A stretch of DNA of 64,000 nucleotides from Streptomyces cinnamoneus (GCF_014650495.1 NZ_BMVB01000015.1:1-64000); one strand, 5' to 3'; counted from the stretch's first letter, positions 23,710-32,594 are shown. The notes: a model not told the origin generated them from the letters alone. Translations and numbers: made by a program.

Positions 23710-24342
23710 ATGCCACTCATGACGCAAACGATCAGGGCGCGCCGCGCCGCCGCGGCCGTCGTGGCCGCCACCGCACTGACCCTCGTGGGCACGGCCGCCG
23801 CCCCCGCCGGCGCGGCCACCCGGACCAGCGGCACCGCCGGCCTCAAGGGAGTCGACTACGACACCTGGCAGCGCGACGTCCGGACGGCCGTCGACGGGGC
23901 GATGCCGTACATCACCGAGCGCACCGCCGGCGCACACGGACAGAAGCAGGCCGTCGTCCTCGACATCGACAACAGCTCGCTGGAGACGGACTTCCACTGG
24001 ACGACGTTCCCCACCCCCGCGATCAAGCCCGTCCTCGACCTGGCGCGGTACGCGCACGCCCGGGGCGCCGCGGTCTTCTTCGTCACCGCCCGCCCCGGAA
24101 TCCTCGACGGGGTCACCGAGTGGAACCTGCGCCAGGTCGGCTATCCCGTCAGCGGCCTGTACGTACGCCACCTGCCCGATCTGTTCCGGGACGTGAGCAC
24201 GTACAAGACCGCCAAGCGGACGGAGATCGAGGCACAGGGCTACACGATCATCGCCAACATCGGGAACAACACCACCGACCTGGCCGGCGGACACGCCGAG
24301 CGGACGGTCAAGCTGCCGGACTACGACGGCAAGCTGTCCTGA
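23710..24342 (+). CDS. Secreted HAD-superfamily acid phosphatase
   Basis: A 210-residue exported phosphatase. A signal peptide (ending A-G-A-A-T) precedes a HAD domain with the nucleophile motif VLDIDNSSLET (Asp-x-Asp), motif II in FVTARPG, and motif III/IV near Y-T-I-I-A-N-I-G-N-N-x-x-D-L. This fits the class III acid phosphatase (HAD IIIB) group, which hydrolyses phosphomonoesters outside the membrane. The ATG at 23710 or the one at 23719 is the start; neither has a strong ribosome-binding site. It is divergent from the amidase gene and convergent with the YeaQ-like gene. Confidence 0.85.
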   Translation: MPLMTQTIRARRAAAAVVAATALTLVGTAAAPAGAATRTSGTAGLKGVDYDTWQRDVRTAVDGAMPYITERTAGAHGQKQAVVLDIDNSSLETDFHWTTFPTPAIKPVLDLARYAHARGAAVFFVTARPGILDGVTEWNLRQVGYPVSGLYVRHLPDLFRDVSTYKTAKRTEIEAQGYTIIANIGNNTTDLAGGHAERTVKLPDYDGKLS

Positions 24343-24357
24343 CCCCCGGCGCCGCGT

Positions 24358-24624
24358 TCACTGCCTTCGTGACCGGAAACGTTCGAGCGCGACGATGCCC
24401 AGGGCGGCGAACCCGATCTGGATGATCCACACGACCCAGAAGAGACCCCTGTGGTCGTACAGGCCGAGCAGGTGCCCCACCCACGCGCCCAGGAACGCCG
24501 CCAGCAGACCGACCAGGACCGTTGCGAGCACGCCGATGTGCTGACGCCCCGGCACGACCAGCCGGCCCAGGAGACCGATGATCGCCCCGATCACGATCGC
24601 ACTGATAACTCCCGAGATTTCCAT
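24358..24624 (-). CDS. GlsB/YeaQ/YmgE-family stress-response membrane protein
   Basis: An 88-residue hydrophobic protein with three membrane segments and the family hallmarks I-x-x-I-V-I-G-A-I-I-G-L-L-G-R and a Gly-rich second helix (LVGLLAAFLGAWVGHLLG). The family is induced by envelope or osmotic stress in other bacteria; its mechanism is unknown. ATG 24624 behind AGGGGGAGG-like purines is the best start. It is convergent with the phosphatase gene. Confidence 0.88.
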   Translation of the reverse strand: MEISGVISAIVIGAIIGLLGRLVVPGRQHIGVLATVLVGLLAAFLGAWVGHLLGLYDHRGLFWVVWIIQIGFAALGIVALERFRSRRQ

Positions 24625-24767
24625 GCCCCTCCCCCTTGTGACCGATTCCTGTCGATAGAGCTGCCCAGCGGCGGGTGCGTGCATGTCACGCGTGGCGCCC
24701 CTCCGGCGGTGCCTAGACTGGGGCCTTCCCGGGCGTAGGGACGCCCGACGGGGACGGGAGAGCGACA

Positions 24768-25172
24768 GTGACGGCAGGCGTCGGGAGCTTCGAGAGTTTC
24801 GAAGAGCCCTTCGACGGCTCGTGCGACCCTTCGGCCGAGGTCCTGGCCGAGGCGGCCGCCGCCTTCGGCCTGCTCGCGTCCTCCGCCCGGCTGCACCTCG
24901 TCTGGGCCCTGGCCCAGGGCGAGAGCGACGTGAGCGGACTCGCCGAGCGGGTGGGCGGCGCGCTCCCCGCGATCAGCCAGCACCTGGCCAAGCTGAAGCT
25001 CGCGGGGCTGGTGCGGTCCCGGCGCGAGGGGCGCCGGGTGGTGTACCTGGTGGACGACCCCGACGTGGTGACCATCGTCCGGCTCATGGTCGGCCAGCTC
25101 GCCGACCGCCGGTCGGACGCCGGACGGGGCGCCGGCGCCGCCGCCGGACGCCTCCGTGGCCTGGGCGCCTGA
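24768..25172 (+). CDS. ArsR-family transcriptional regulator
   Basis: A 134-residue ArsR/SmtB-type winged-helix protein: F-G-L-L-A-S-S-A-R-L-H-L-V-W-A-L, D-V-S-G-L-A-E-R, recognition helix AISQHLAKLKLAGLVRSRREG, wing RRVVYLVDD. Only one cysteine is visible (near residue 19), so the classic alpha3 cysteine pair is absent. The metal or redox signal is therefore uncertain. The start is GTG 24768 behind GGGAG. It overlaps the following P-type ATPase gene by 17 bp, which argues that it controls that transporter and its own operon. Confidence 0.88.
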   Translation: MTAGVGSFESFEEPFDGSCDPSAEVLAEAAAAFGLLASSARLHLVWALAQGESDVSGLAERVGGALPAISQHLAKLKLAGLVRSRREGRRVVYLVDDPDVVTIVRLMVGQLADRRSDAGRGAGAAAGRLRGLGA

Positions 25173-27744
25173 GGCCCACGCGGCCCCCGGCGCGGGCGGC
25201 GGCAGCACGCTGGAGGTGCTCCGCGCCCTGGCGAGCGGGCCCCGCGGGCTCACCGAGGCGGAGGCCGGGGACCGTCTCGCCCGGCACGGCGAGAACGTCT
25301 TCCCGGGGCGCCGCCCGGCCTCCTGGCCGCGCCGCCTCGCCCGTAGCCTGCGCGACCCCTTCACCGCCGTCCTCCTGTGCCTGGGCCTGGTCTCGGCGAC
25401 CCTGGCCGCCTGGGGAACGGCCTGCGTGATCGCCGTCCTGGTCGGCGTCAGCTGCCTGCTGCGGGCCACGGGCGAGCACCGGGCCGACCGGTCGGTGGCG
25501 GCGCTGCGCGAGCTGGTCGCCACGACGGCCACCGTGCGCCGCCGCCCGAGCCGGGACGCCCCGCCCGTCACCCGTGAACTGCCCGTCGACGCGCTCGTCC
25601 CCGGCGACGTGGTCCTGCTGGCCCCCGGCGACCTGGTCCCGGCGGACCTGCGACTGCTGCGGGCGACGGGGCTGACCGTGCACGAGGGTGCGCTGACGGG
25701 CGAGTCGACACCCGTGGAGAAACGCGCCCGCCCCGGCACCGGGGCGGCCCCGGCGGCCGCCGGGAGCGAGAGGCCGGCCCTGTGCCTCCAGGGCAGCAGC
25801 GTCGTCTCCGGCACCGGCAGCGGGGTCGTCGTCGCCACGGGGCGCGCCACCGTGCTCTCCGGCGCCCTGCCGGGCGCCCGGTGGCGGACGCGGCGCCCGG
25901 CCGGCCCCTTCGAGCGCTCCGTCAACGGCATCGCGTGGACCCTCATCCGGTTCATGCTGCTCACCGCGCCGCTCGTGCTGATCGCCGGTGCGCTGGTGCG
26001 GGGGCGCGGGCTGGAGGCGCTGCCGTTCGCCGTCGCGGTGGCGGTGGCCCTGACGCCCGAGATGCTGCCGGTGATCGTGACGAGCGCGCTCGCCCGCGGC
26101 GCGGGGCTGCTCGCGCGGGGCGGCGAGGTCGTCGTCCGGCGGCTGCCCGCCCTGCACGACCTCGGCGCCGTCGACGTGCTGTGCGTCGACAAGACGGGCA
26201 CCCTCACCGAGGACCGCCCCGTCCTCGCCCTCTGCGAGGACGGCGACGGCCGCCCCGACCCCGGCGTCCTGCACTGGGCCGCCGTCAACGCGCTGTGGAC
26301 GCTGCACCTCGCCGAGCTTCCCGTGCCGGACGCCCTGGACGAGGCGGTCCTCGACGCCGGGGCGGCGGCGGGCGAGGAGTACGGCGAGGAGTACGAGGGC
26401 GTCGAGGCACTGCCCTGCGGGCCGGGGCGGCGGCTGTCCACCGCGGTCGTGCGCCGGCCGGGCGACTCCCGGTTCGCCCTGGCCCGCACCCACCTCCTCG
26501 TGGTCAAGGGCGCACCCGAGGACGTGCTGGACCGCTGCGCCCTGGCACCCGCCGACCGCGAGCGCCTGGCCCGCCGGGCCGCCGGGCTGGCCCACGAGGG
26601 CCTGCGGGTGCTCGCGGTCGCCCGCGCCGAACGGCCCGTGCCCGGCCGCCCCTACGGGCCCGCCGACGAGCGCGAGCTGACCTTCACCGGCTTCCTGGGA
26701 CTCAGCGACGCACCGGCGCCCACGGCGGCCGCGGCGCTCGCCGACCTCACGCGGCACGGGGTGACGGTCAAGGTGCTCACCGGCGATCACCCCGGCACCG
26801 CCGCCCGGGTCTGCCGCGAGCTCGGCCTGCGGCCGGGCACCCCGGTCACGGCCGACCGCATCGACGCCCTCGACGAGGCGGAGCTCGCCCGCCTCGCCGA
26901 CCGCACGACCGTCTTCGCCCGCTGCACTCCCGAGCACAAGGCCCGCATCGTCCGGGCGCTGCGCGCCGGCCGGCACACCACCGGCTTCCTGGGCGACGGC
27001 GTCAACGACCTGGCCGCCCTGCACGCCGCCGACGTCGGCGTCTGCCCGCGCCAGGGGGTGGACGTGGCCCGGGAGAGCGCGGACGTCGTACTGGCCTCGA
27101 AGGACCTCACCGCGCTGGACCGGGCGATCGTCGTGGGGCGGCGCAGCACGGCCAACATCGCCTCGTACCTGCGGATCACGCTGTCGTCGAACCTCGGCAA
27201 CGTCATCGCGATGCTGGTGGCGGGGCTGATGCTGCCGTTCCTGCCGATGTTCCCGGCGCAGGTGCTCGTGCAGAACCTGTGCTTCGACGCCGCGCAGCTG
27301 GCCCTCGCCTTCGACCGCCCGGCGCCCGGCGCCGGGGCCCGCCCGGCGGTCCTGCGCCCGCGCGCCCTGCTGCGCTTCATGACGGGCTTCGGCCTGCTGA
27401 ACGCGGCGGCGGACCTGGCGACGTTCGGGGTGCTGGTGCTGGCGGCGGGCGAGGACGGTTTCCAGGCCGGGTGGTTCACGGAGAACTTGCTGACGCAGGC
27501 GATGGTGATGGTGCTGCTGCGATCGGGACGGGGCCGCGCCCCGGGCCCGGTGCGGTGCGCGGTGGCGGGGCTGGCGGTGGTGGGGCTGCTGTTGCCGGTG
27601 ACGCCGGTGGGGGCGATGTTGTCGATGTCGCCGTTGCCGCCGCTGTACTACGGGCTGCTGGGGTTGGTGCTGGGGCTGTACGCGGTGTGCCTGGCGGTGG
27701 CGCGGGGGCGGTGGGTCTCTCCCCTGCCCCGCCCCTTCCCGTAA
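25156..27744 (+). CDS. P-type cation ATPase, magnesium-type (P3B-like)
   Basis: An 862-residue P-type ATPase. The phosphorylation site DKTGTLT has its Asp at about residue 345; the TGES actuator motif and the GDGVNDLAAL hinge motif are present. The membrane motif PEMLPVIVT before the P domain and the C-terminal helices (N-L-C-F-D-A-A-Q-L-A-L-A-F-D) fit MgtA-type P3B pumps, which import Mg2+. The N-terminal CATION_ATPase_N region (LTEAEAGDRLARHGENVF) is normal. Pairing with an ArsR regulator, overlapping by 17 bp, is atypical for MgtA and suggests control by a different ion or by redox. The substrate is therefore open. Start is GTG 25156. Confidence 0.85.
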   Translation: MAWAPEAHAAPGAGGGSTLEVLRALASGPRGLTEAEAGDRLARHGENVFPGRRPASWPRRLARSLRDPFTAVLLCLGLVSATLAAWGTACVIAVLVGVSCLLRATGEHRADRSVAALRELVATTATVRRRPSRDAPPVTRELPVDALVPGDVVLLAPGDLVPADLRLLRATGLTVHEGALTGESTPVEKRARPGTGAAPAAAGSERPALCLQGSSVVSGTGSGVVVATGRATVLSGALPGARWRTRRPAGPFERSVNGIAWTLIRFMLLTAPLVLIAGALVRGRGLEALPFAVAVAVALTPEMLPVIVTSALARGAGLLARGGEVVVRRLPALHDLGAVDVLCVDKTGTLTEDRPVLALCEDGDGRPDPGVLHWAAVNALWTLHLAELPVPDALDEAVLDAGAAAGEEYGEEYEGVEALPCGPGRRLSTAVVRRPGDSRFALARTHLLVVKGAPEDVLDRCALAPADRERLARRAAGLAHEGLRVLAVARAERPVPGRPYGPADERELTFTGFLGLSDAPAPTAAAALADLTRHGVTVKVLTGDHPGTAARVCRELGLRPGTPVTADRIDALDEAELARLADRTTVFARCTPEHKARIVRALRAGRHTTGFLGDGVNDLAALHAADVGVCPRQGVDVARESADVVLASKDLTALDRAIVVGRRSTANIASYLRITLSSNLGNVIAMLVAGLMLPFLPMFPAQVLVQNLCFDAAQLALAFDRPAPGAGARPAVLRPRALLRFMTGFGLLNAAADLATFGVLVLAAGEDGFQAGWFTENLLTQAMVMVLLRSGRGRAPGPVRCAVAGLAVVGLLLPVTPVGAMLSMSPLPPLYYGLLGLVLGLYAVCLAVARGRWVSPLPRPFP

Positions 27745-27813
27745 CCGGGGATGCGCCCCGGGCCCCGGTCCTCGATCGCCGGACGGGCTGCATGTGCAGC
27801 CCGTCCGTCCGCC
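27737..27813. repeat. Streptomyces intergenic GC-rich repeat/terminator, copy 1
   Basis: Contains CCGTAACCGGGG, CGGTCCTCGATCGCCGGACG and an inverted repeat ACGGGCTGCATGTGCAGCCCGT. The same modules recur in reverse orientation after nagB (60143-60240). It separates the convergent P-type ATPase and TPM-like genes and probably terminates both. Confidence 0.7.
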
Positions 27814-27817
27814 GGGT

Positions 27818-29197
27818 TCACCACCCGCCGCCACCGAAGTCGCCGCCGCCGCCTCCGAAGCCGCCGCCACCGCCGTCGCCCCAGCCTCCGCCGCCGAAGT
27901 CGCCGGAGTCGAAGTCCGAGCCGGTGTAGTCGCCGCCGTCGGGGCCGCCCGCTTCCGGGCCGGCCGCGTAGGCCGGGCCGCTCATCAGGCTGCCCAGCAT
28001 CGTGCCGAACAGCAGCCCGGGCAGCAGGCCGCCGCCGAAGTAGCCGCCCGCCCACGGGCCGTAGGCCGGGCCGGCGTTCCAGTACGGCTGCGGGCCGCTC
28101 GCCGTCTGCACCTGCCGGGACAGCGGCTCCTCGCCCTCCGCCAGCCGTGTCGCGTCCGCCGCACAGGCCGGCACCGTGCGCACGGCGCCGCCGGGCGGGG
28201 CCCACTCCACGTCCCGGGCCGACGGCCCGTGGCGCGGGTCGAAGAAGCACGGCAGCCGCCGCTCCGGCAGCGGGGCGCCCGAGCGGCGCGCGGCGAGGGT
28301 GGCGAGGGCGAAGCGGCCGCTGTCCAGCGCCTCGGTGACGCCCTGCACCTCCTGCGGCTTCACGGCCGCCGCCATCTTCGACTTGGCCTCCTCGTAGGCG
28401 TCGAGCGCCTGCTCGTAGTCGCGCCGCATCTCGTCGGTGGCGCCCGCCTCGGAGGGGGAGAAGTCCAGCCGGTCCAGTTCCTCGCCGAAGGCGGTGATGT
28501 CCTCGTCGACGACCACCCGCAGCGCGTCCAGCTCGGCCCGCTCGCGCTCCTCGCGCCGGCGCCTGTTCCGCCGGTACACGGCGTACGCCCCGGCGCCGCC
28601 CGCCACCACGACCGCGCCGCCGGTGATCAGCCCGGCCGTGCCGATGCCCTCGTGCTCCACGCCCCAGGAGCCGGGTGCGTGGCCCTTGGCGAGCCGGTCG
28701 GCCTGGTCGACGAAGGCGTTCACCTGGGTCTTGGCGTCGCCGCCGGAGCGCTGGACGGAGCCGACGAGGTTGGCGACGGCGTTGCGCGACATCACCGAGC
28801 GGTCGGCGGCCGCGTTGAAGGCGTCGCCGAGGTGGACGGCGTAGACGCCGGCGATGCCGACCTTGGTGCGCAGGTCCTGCAGGACGGTGGCCCGGGGGTA
28901 CTCGGGGGCGTTGGGCAGGACGGCCACGAAGACGGGCTTGTCGGCATCCTTGATCTTCTCGGCCAGGGCGTCGGCGTCGGCCGCGGAGAGCTGGCCGGCG
29001 GCCCGCGGGTCGACGTAGACGGGGCTCTTGCGCAGCGCTTCGGCCGCCTGGTCGAGCCCGGCGGCGGCGACGGTGTCCGGGGCGGGGCCGGCGTGCGCGG
29101 CCGGGGCGTAGAGCAGCGCGCCCGCCCAGACGAGGAGCGCGGCGAGCAGGGCCGGTACGGGCCTGGGCAGCGCCCGGTGAACGGCGGTGGCGGACAT
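27818..29197 (-). CDS. Exported membrane protein with TPM-like organisation and Gly-rich tail
   Basis: A 459-residue protein: signal peptide (ending A-A-H-A-G), an extracytoplasmic domain with PVYVDPRAAGQLS and VFVAVLPN, a membrane helix near 200-225 (G-T-A-G-L-I-T-G-G-A-V-V-V-A-G-G-A-G-A) followed by a basic stop-transfer stretch, then a helical cytoplasmic domain and a C-terminal run of Gly/Trp/Phe/Asp units (FGGGG). The Gly-rich tail resembles those of TPM_phosphatase proteins, but the TPM match is weak. ATG 29197 lies behind AGGAG. It may be part of the same transcription unit as the LCP gene upstream (about 90 bp gap). Confidence 0.7.
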   Translation of the reverse strand: MSATAVHRALPRPVPALLAALLVWAGALLYAPAAHAGPAPDTVAAAGLDQAAEALRKSPVYVDPRAAGQLSAADADALAEKIKDADKPVFVAVLPNAPEYPRATVLQDLRTKVGIAGVYAVHLGDAFNAAADRSVMSRNAVANLVGSVQRSGGDAKTQVNAFVDQADRLAKGHAPGSWGVEHEGIGTAGLITGGAVVVAGGAGAYAVYRRNRRRREERERAELDALRVVVDEDITAFGEELDRLDFSPSEAGATDEMRRDYEQALDAYEEAKSKMAAAVKPQEVQGVTEALDSGRFALATLAARRSGAPLPERRLPCFFDPRHGPSARDVEWAPPGGAVRTVPACAADATRLAEGEEPLSRQVQTASGPQPYWNAGPAYGPWAGGYFGGGLLPGLLFGTMLGSLMSGPAYAAGPEAGGPDGGDYTGSDFDSGDFGGGGWGDGGGGGFGGGGGDFGGGGW

Positions 29198-29290
29198 GAT
29201 GTCGCTCCTTGGGCTCCTGGCAGCACTCACTGCTTACTCTGCACCTACCACGAAAACGGACCAAACAGGCATACGTGTTCCCCTGTGCGA

Positions 29291-30781
29291 TCAGCCGTAC
29301 GAGAGGTTGGCGCAGGGGTCGTCGTCGGCCGACCGCACTCCGCTCACGACGTCGGAGGAGAGCGTGCCCGGCGGCCGGGCCGACGAGGACGGGCCGGGCG
29401 CGGACGGCCCCGGTGAGGGTGCGGCGTCGTAGTCGCGTCCGAGGGTGACGGTGATCCCGTCGGCCGCCGCACCGCGGACGTAGGAGCCGGGGAAGAGGCG
29501 GGCCAGCTCCCGGGCATGGCCGGCCTCGCCCGGGCCGAACTCGATCACGGTGGTCGACGCGCCGCCCGCCCGGGCCGTCGTCGTGCCGGTGACCTCGAAG
29601 CCGTGCTCGGTGAGCACGGTCGCGGCGCGGGCGGCGAGCCCGGTGACGTCGGTGCCGTTGCGGACGGCAACCTTCACCCCGGCGCCGGAGACGGGCGCGG
29701 AGGCCGGGGCCGACGGTGTGCCCCTCGTCCCGCCGGCCCCGCCGCCCTTGCCCGCGTCCTTGCCGTCGACCGTGCGGTCCGCCCGCAACGAGGCCCACAG
29801 CGCGTCGGCGTCGGGCTGGACGATCGCGACGCGGTTGCCGTCGTAACGCCAGGGCAGGGTCAGGAACTTCATGTCGTGCAGGTCGATGTCCTTGAGCGAC
29901 ATCGCGAACGACAGCATCTTGCCGGCCGATCCGAGCCCGGGGTCCACGGTCATCGACTTCGTGGCCGCGTCGGCCAGCGGCAGCAGCGTCGTCGGGTCGT
30001 AGCCCTGCTCCTTCACCTTCTTGACCATGGCGGAGAGGAACGCCTGCTGGCGCTGGATGCGGCCGATGTCCGAGCCGTCGCCGATCCCGTGCCGCACGCG
30101 CACGTAGTCCAGGGCCTTCTGGCCGGAGATGCTCTGCCGCCCCCGGGGGAAGAGGAGTTGACCGCGCGAGCCCAGGTTGGGGTTGAGGTCGCCCTGGTAG
30201 ACGTCCTTCGGTACGCACACGTCGACGCCGCCCACGGCGGAGGTCATCGCGGAGAAGCCCGCGAAGTCGACGACGACGGTGTGGTCGACGCGCAGGCCGG
30301 TGAGTCTCTCGACGGTGTTCTGCGTGCAGGCCGGGTTGCCCTTGGCCGATTCGCCCAGCGAGAAGGCGGAGTTGAACATCACGTGCTGCTGCCCGGAGGT
30401 CCAGCTGCCGTCGGGGAGTCTGCACGGCGGGATGTCCACCAGGGTGTCCCGGGGGATCGACACTGCGACGGCGTGCTTGCGGTCGCCGTAGACGTGCAGC
30501 AGGAAGGCCGTGTCCGAGCGGCCCACGTCCCCTTCCCCGCCGCCGAGGCCGCTGTTCTCGCCGGCGCGCGAGTCCGAGCCGATGACCAGGACGTTCTGCC
30601 CGGCGACGCCCGCGCCGGGGCGGTTCTTGGACAGGCCGTCCGCGTCGAAGGTGTCGATGTTGCCGTTGAGCCGGAAGTACAGCCACCCGGCGCCGGCGGT
30701 CACCAGCACCAGGAACGACACCACCACGGCCCCGGCGATCCGTATCCGGCGCCGCCTGGGCCTGCCTCGCCTGCCAGTCAT
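29291..30781 (-). CDS. LytR-CpsA-Psr (LCP) family cell-wall glycopolymer transferase
   Basis: A 496-residue type II membrane protein: a basic cytoplasmic N terminus (MTGRRGRPRRRR), one membrane helix (about 16-35), the LCP catalytic domain (NVLVIGSDSRAGEN, SDTAFLLHV, VSIPRDT, the Arg/Asp residues of R-V-R-H-G-I-G-D-G-S-D-I-G-R-I-Q-R-Q) and a C-terminal LytR_C domain (V-A-V-R-N-G-T-D-V-T-G-L-A). LCP proteins attach teichoic-acid-like or other anionic polymers to peptidoglycan. ATG 30781 is the start. Divergent from tatA. The last 40 residues are Pro/Ser-rich. Confidence 0.92.
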   Translation of the reverse strand: MTGRRGRPRRRRIRIAGAVVVSFLVLVTAGAGWLYFRLNGNIDTFDADGLSKNRPGAGVAGQNVLVIGSDSRAGENSGLGGGEGDVGRSDTAFLLHVYGDRKHAVAVSIPRDTLVDIPPCRLPDGSWTSGQQHVMFNSAFSLGESAKGNPACTQNTVERLTGLRVDHTVVVDFAGFSAMTSAVGGVDVCVPKDVYQGDLNPNLGSRGQLLFPRGRQSISGQKALDYVRVRHGIGDGSDIGRIQRQQAFLSAMVKKVKEQGYDPTTLLPLADAATKSMTVDPGLGSAGKMLSFAMSLKDIDLHDMKFLTLPWRYDGNRVAIVQPDADALWASLRADRTVDGKDAGKGGGAGGTRGTPSAPASAPVSGAGVKVAVRNGTDVTGLAARAATVLTEHGFEVTGTTTARAGGASTTVIEFGPGEAGHARELARLFPGSYVRGAAADGITVTLGRDYDAAPSPGPSAPGPSSSARPPGTLSSDVVSGVRSADDDPCANLSYG

Positions 30782-30943
30782 ATCCGCGCCCTCATCCGCT
30801 CCCCCGGTCCGTGCCGTGTCGCCGGGTTAGACGGCCTGCCCCGCACTTTGGTTGTCCAGTTGCGCAATCTAGCAAGTATGGTGAGGGCAGCCGTTACGGC
30901 ATCGCGTACGAGCGTCGGATGAGATGAGAGGTGGTGGGGCGGC

Positions 30944-31141
30944 GTGTTCCGCAACGCCCTGGAGCCGTGGCACGTCCTGGTGGTCGTGCTCGTCATGGTC
31001 GTGCTGTTCGGGTCGAAGAAACTCCCGGACACCGCCCGCGCCCTGGGCAAGTCCCTGCGCATCCTCAAGAGCGAGACCAAGGCGCTGAAGGAGGACGGCA
31101 CTCCGGATCCGGCGCCGTCCGCTGTCGACAGCACCCGGTGA
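30944..31141 (+). CDS. tatA: TatA-family Sec-independent translocase subunit
   Basis: A 65-residue TatA-type protein: a short N-terminal membrane helix (WHVLVVVLVMVVLFG), the F-G-S-K-K-L-P hinge and an amphipathic helix (D-T-A-R-A-L-G-K-S-L-R-I-L-K-S-E). TatA forms the twin-arginine export pore. Streptomyces usually also encodes a main tatAC operon elsewhere, so this is probably an accessory copy. The start is GTG 30944 with GGTGGGG upstream. Its stop overlaps the PHO-box-like repeats of the alkaline phosphatase promoter, and that phosphatase, an exported enzyme, follows. Confidence 0.88.
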   Translation: MFRNALEPWHVLVVVLVMVVLFGSKKLPDTARALGKSLRILKSETKALKEDGTPDPAPSAVDSTR

Positions 31142-31181
31142 CCTCCACGTCACCTCGGCGTCCCCTGCGGTACACCCGCCC
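31138..31181 (+). promoter_or_regulatory. PHO-box-like array of four 11-bp direct repeats
   Basis: Four contiguous units of 7+4 bases: GTGACCT-CCAC, GTCACCT-CGGC, GTCCCCT-GCGG, TACACCC-GCCC. Streptomyces PhoP boxes are direct repeats of 11 bp with a GTTCACC-like conserved heptamer. It precedes an alkaline phosphatase gene by about 57 bp and overlaps the tatA stop. PhoP control is inferred from pattern and context. Confidence 0.6.
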
Positions 31182-31238
31182 CTGGTGAGCTTCCTCCCGC
31201 CGGGCACCTCGCCCCGGTCCAGCTAGGAGGAATTGACC

Positions 31239-32594
31239 ATGGGTTCTCGTCCGTACCGACGCCGTCTCGCCTGGGGTGCCGCCGCGCTGCTCGCCGCGGG
31301 CGTCGCGGTGCCCGCCGCGGCCGCCGCCTCGGACCACGGCAGCCCGTCGGACGTCGGCGGTCACGGCCCGAAGAAGGCCAAGAACGTCATCCTGCTCATC
31401 GGTGACGGCATGGGCGACTCGGAGATCACCCTGGCCCGCGACTACACCGTGGGCGCCGCCGGCCGTCTCACCATGGACAAGTTCCCCATGACGGGCACGT
31501 ACACGACGTACTCCGTCGACAAGAACGGCAAGCCGGACTACGTCACCGACTCGGCCGCCAGCGGCACCGGCTGGGCCACGGGACAGAAGACGGTCAACGG
31601 CCGGATATCCAAGACGCCCGGCACCGACAAGCCGATGACCACCATCCTGGAGCTGGCCCAGAAGAAGGGCCTGGCCACCGGCAGCGTCACCACCGCCGAG
31701 CTCACCGACGCCACCCCGGCCGTGCTCGCCTCGCACGCCACCGACCGCAGCTGCGCGGGCCCGGCCGACATGAAGGCGTGCCCGAACGACACGATCGCCA
31801 AGGGCGGCCCGGGCTCCATCGCCGAGCAGAGCGTCAACCACAAGGTGGACGTGCTGCTGGGCGGCGGCAAGGACCGCTTCGACCAGAAGATCACCGAGGG
31901 CCCGTACCGCGGCCTGACCGTCACCCAGCAGGCCGAGAAGCTCGGCTACCAGGTCGTGACCGACTCCGAGGGCCTGCGGACCGCCCGCTCCGGCAAGCCC
32001 GTGCTCGGCCTCTTCGCCCCCGGCAACGTGCCCGTGGAGTGGACCGGCAAGGCCGCGGCCGTCGGCGGCACCGCCGCCCAGCGCTGTGTGACGAGCAACC
32101 CCGAGCGCAAGGCCGGCACCCCGGCCCTGGAGGAGCAGACCCGCCGGGCGCTGTCCCTCCTGGACACGCCCAAGGCCAAGAAGAATGGTTTCTTCCTCCA
32201 GGTGGAGGGCGCCTCGATCGACAAGCGCGACCACGCCGCCGACCCCTGCGGCCAGATCGGTGAGACGGCCGCCCTCGACCGCGCGGTGAAGGTCGCCCGC
32301 GACTACGCGGCCAAGCACCCCGACACGCTGGTGGTCACCACCGCCGACCACGGCCACACCAGCCAGATCGTGCCGCTGGAGGCCACCCCGCCCGGCCTGT
32401 CCTCGACGCTGATCACCAACGAGGGCCGGCAGCTGAAGGTGAACTACTCCACCAACACCCCGGGCAAGGCCCAGGAGCACACCGGCACCCAGGTCCGCAT
32501 CGCCGCCCAGGGCCCCGGGTCCCAGCGCGTCCTCGGCGTCACCGACCAGACCGAGCTCTTCACCACCCTCCGCACGGCGCTCTCCCTGCGCTGA
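31239..32594 (+). CDS. phoA: Secreted alkaline phosphatase (PhoA type)
   Basis: A 451-residue exported enzyme with a twin-Arg-like signal (RRRLAWGAAALLAAG, ending A-A-A-A-S-D). The nucleophile Ser105 is in DSAASGTG. Metal-binding motifs are LLIGDGMGDSEI near the mature start and TTADHGHTSQ towards the C terminus, with the C-terminal metal His in the A-Q-E-H-T-G-T-Q segment. It releases phosphate from organic esters. I chose ATG 31239, eight bases from AGGAGG, over the TTG two codons upstream. Expression is probably induced by phosphate starvation through the upstream PHO-box-like repeats. Confidence 0.93.
   Translation: MGSRPYRRRLAWGAAALLAAGVAVPAAAAASDHGSPSDVGGHGPKKAKNVILLIGDGMGDSEITLARDYTVGAAGRLTMDKFPMTGTYTTYSVDKNGKPDYVTDSAASGTGWATGQKTVNGRISKTPGTDKPMTTILELAQKKGLATGSVTTAELTDATPAVLASHATDRSCAGPADMKACPNDTIAKGGPGSIAEQSVNHKVDVLLGGGKDRFDQKITEGPYRGLTVTQQAEKLGYQVVTDSEGLRTARSGKPVLGLFAPGNVPVEWTGKAAAVGGTAAQRCVTSNPERKAGTPALEEQTRRALSLLDTPKAKKNGFFLQVEGASIDKRDHAADPCGQIGETAALDRAVKVARDYAAKHPDTLVVTTADHGHTSQIVPLEATPPGLSSTLITNEGRQLKVNYSTNTPGKAQEHTGTQVRIAAQGPGSQRVLGVTDQTELFTTLRTALSLR

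Noticed and set aside
25084..27870. 928-codon minus-strand open frame
   Set aside because: Opposite the P-type ATPase gene with no recognisable motif; the ATPase strand carries all family motifs.
27648..30686. 1012-codon open frame on the minus strand
   Set aside because: Very Arg/Pro/Gly-rich and antisense or out of frame to the TPM-like and LCP genes, which have clear domains; a GC-rich shadow.
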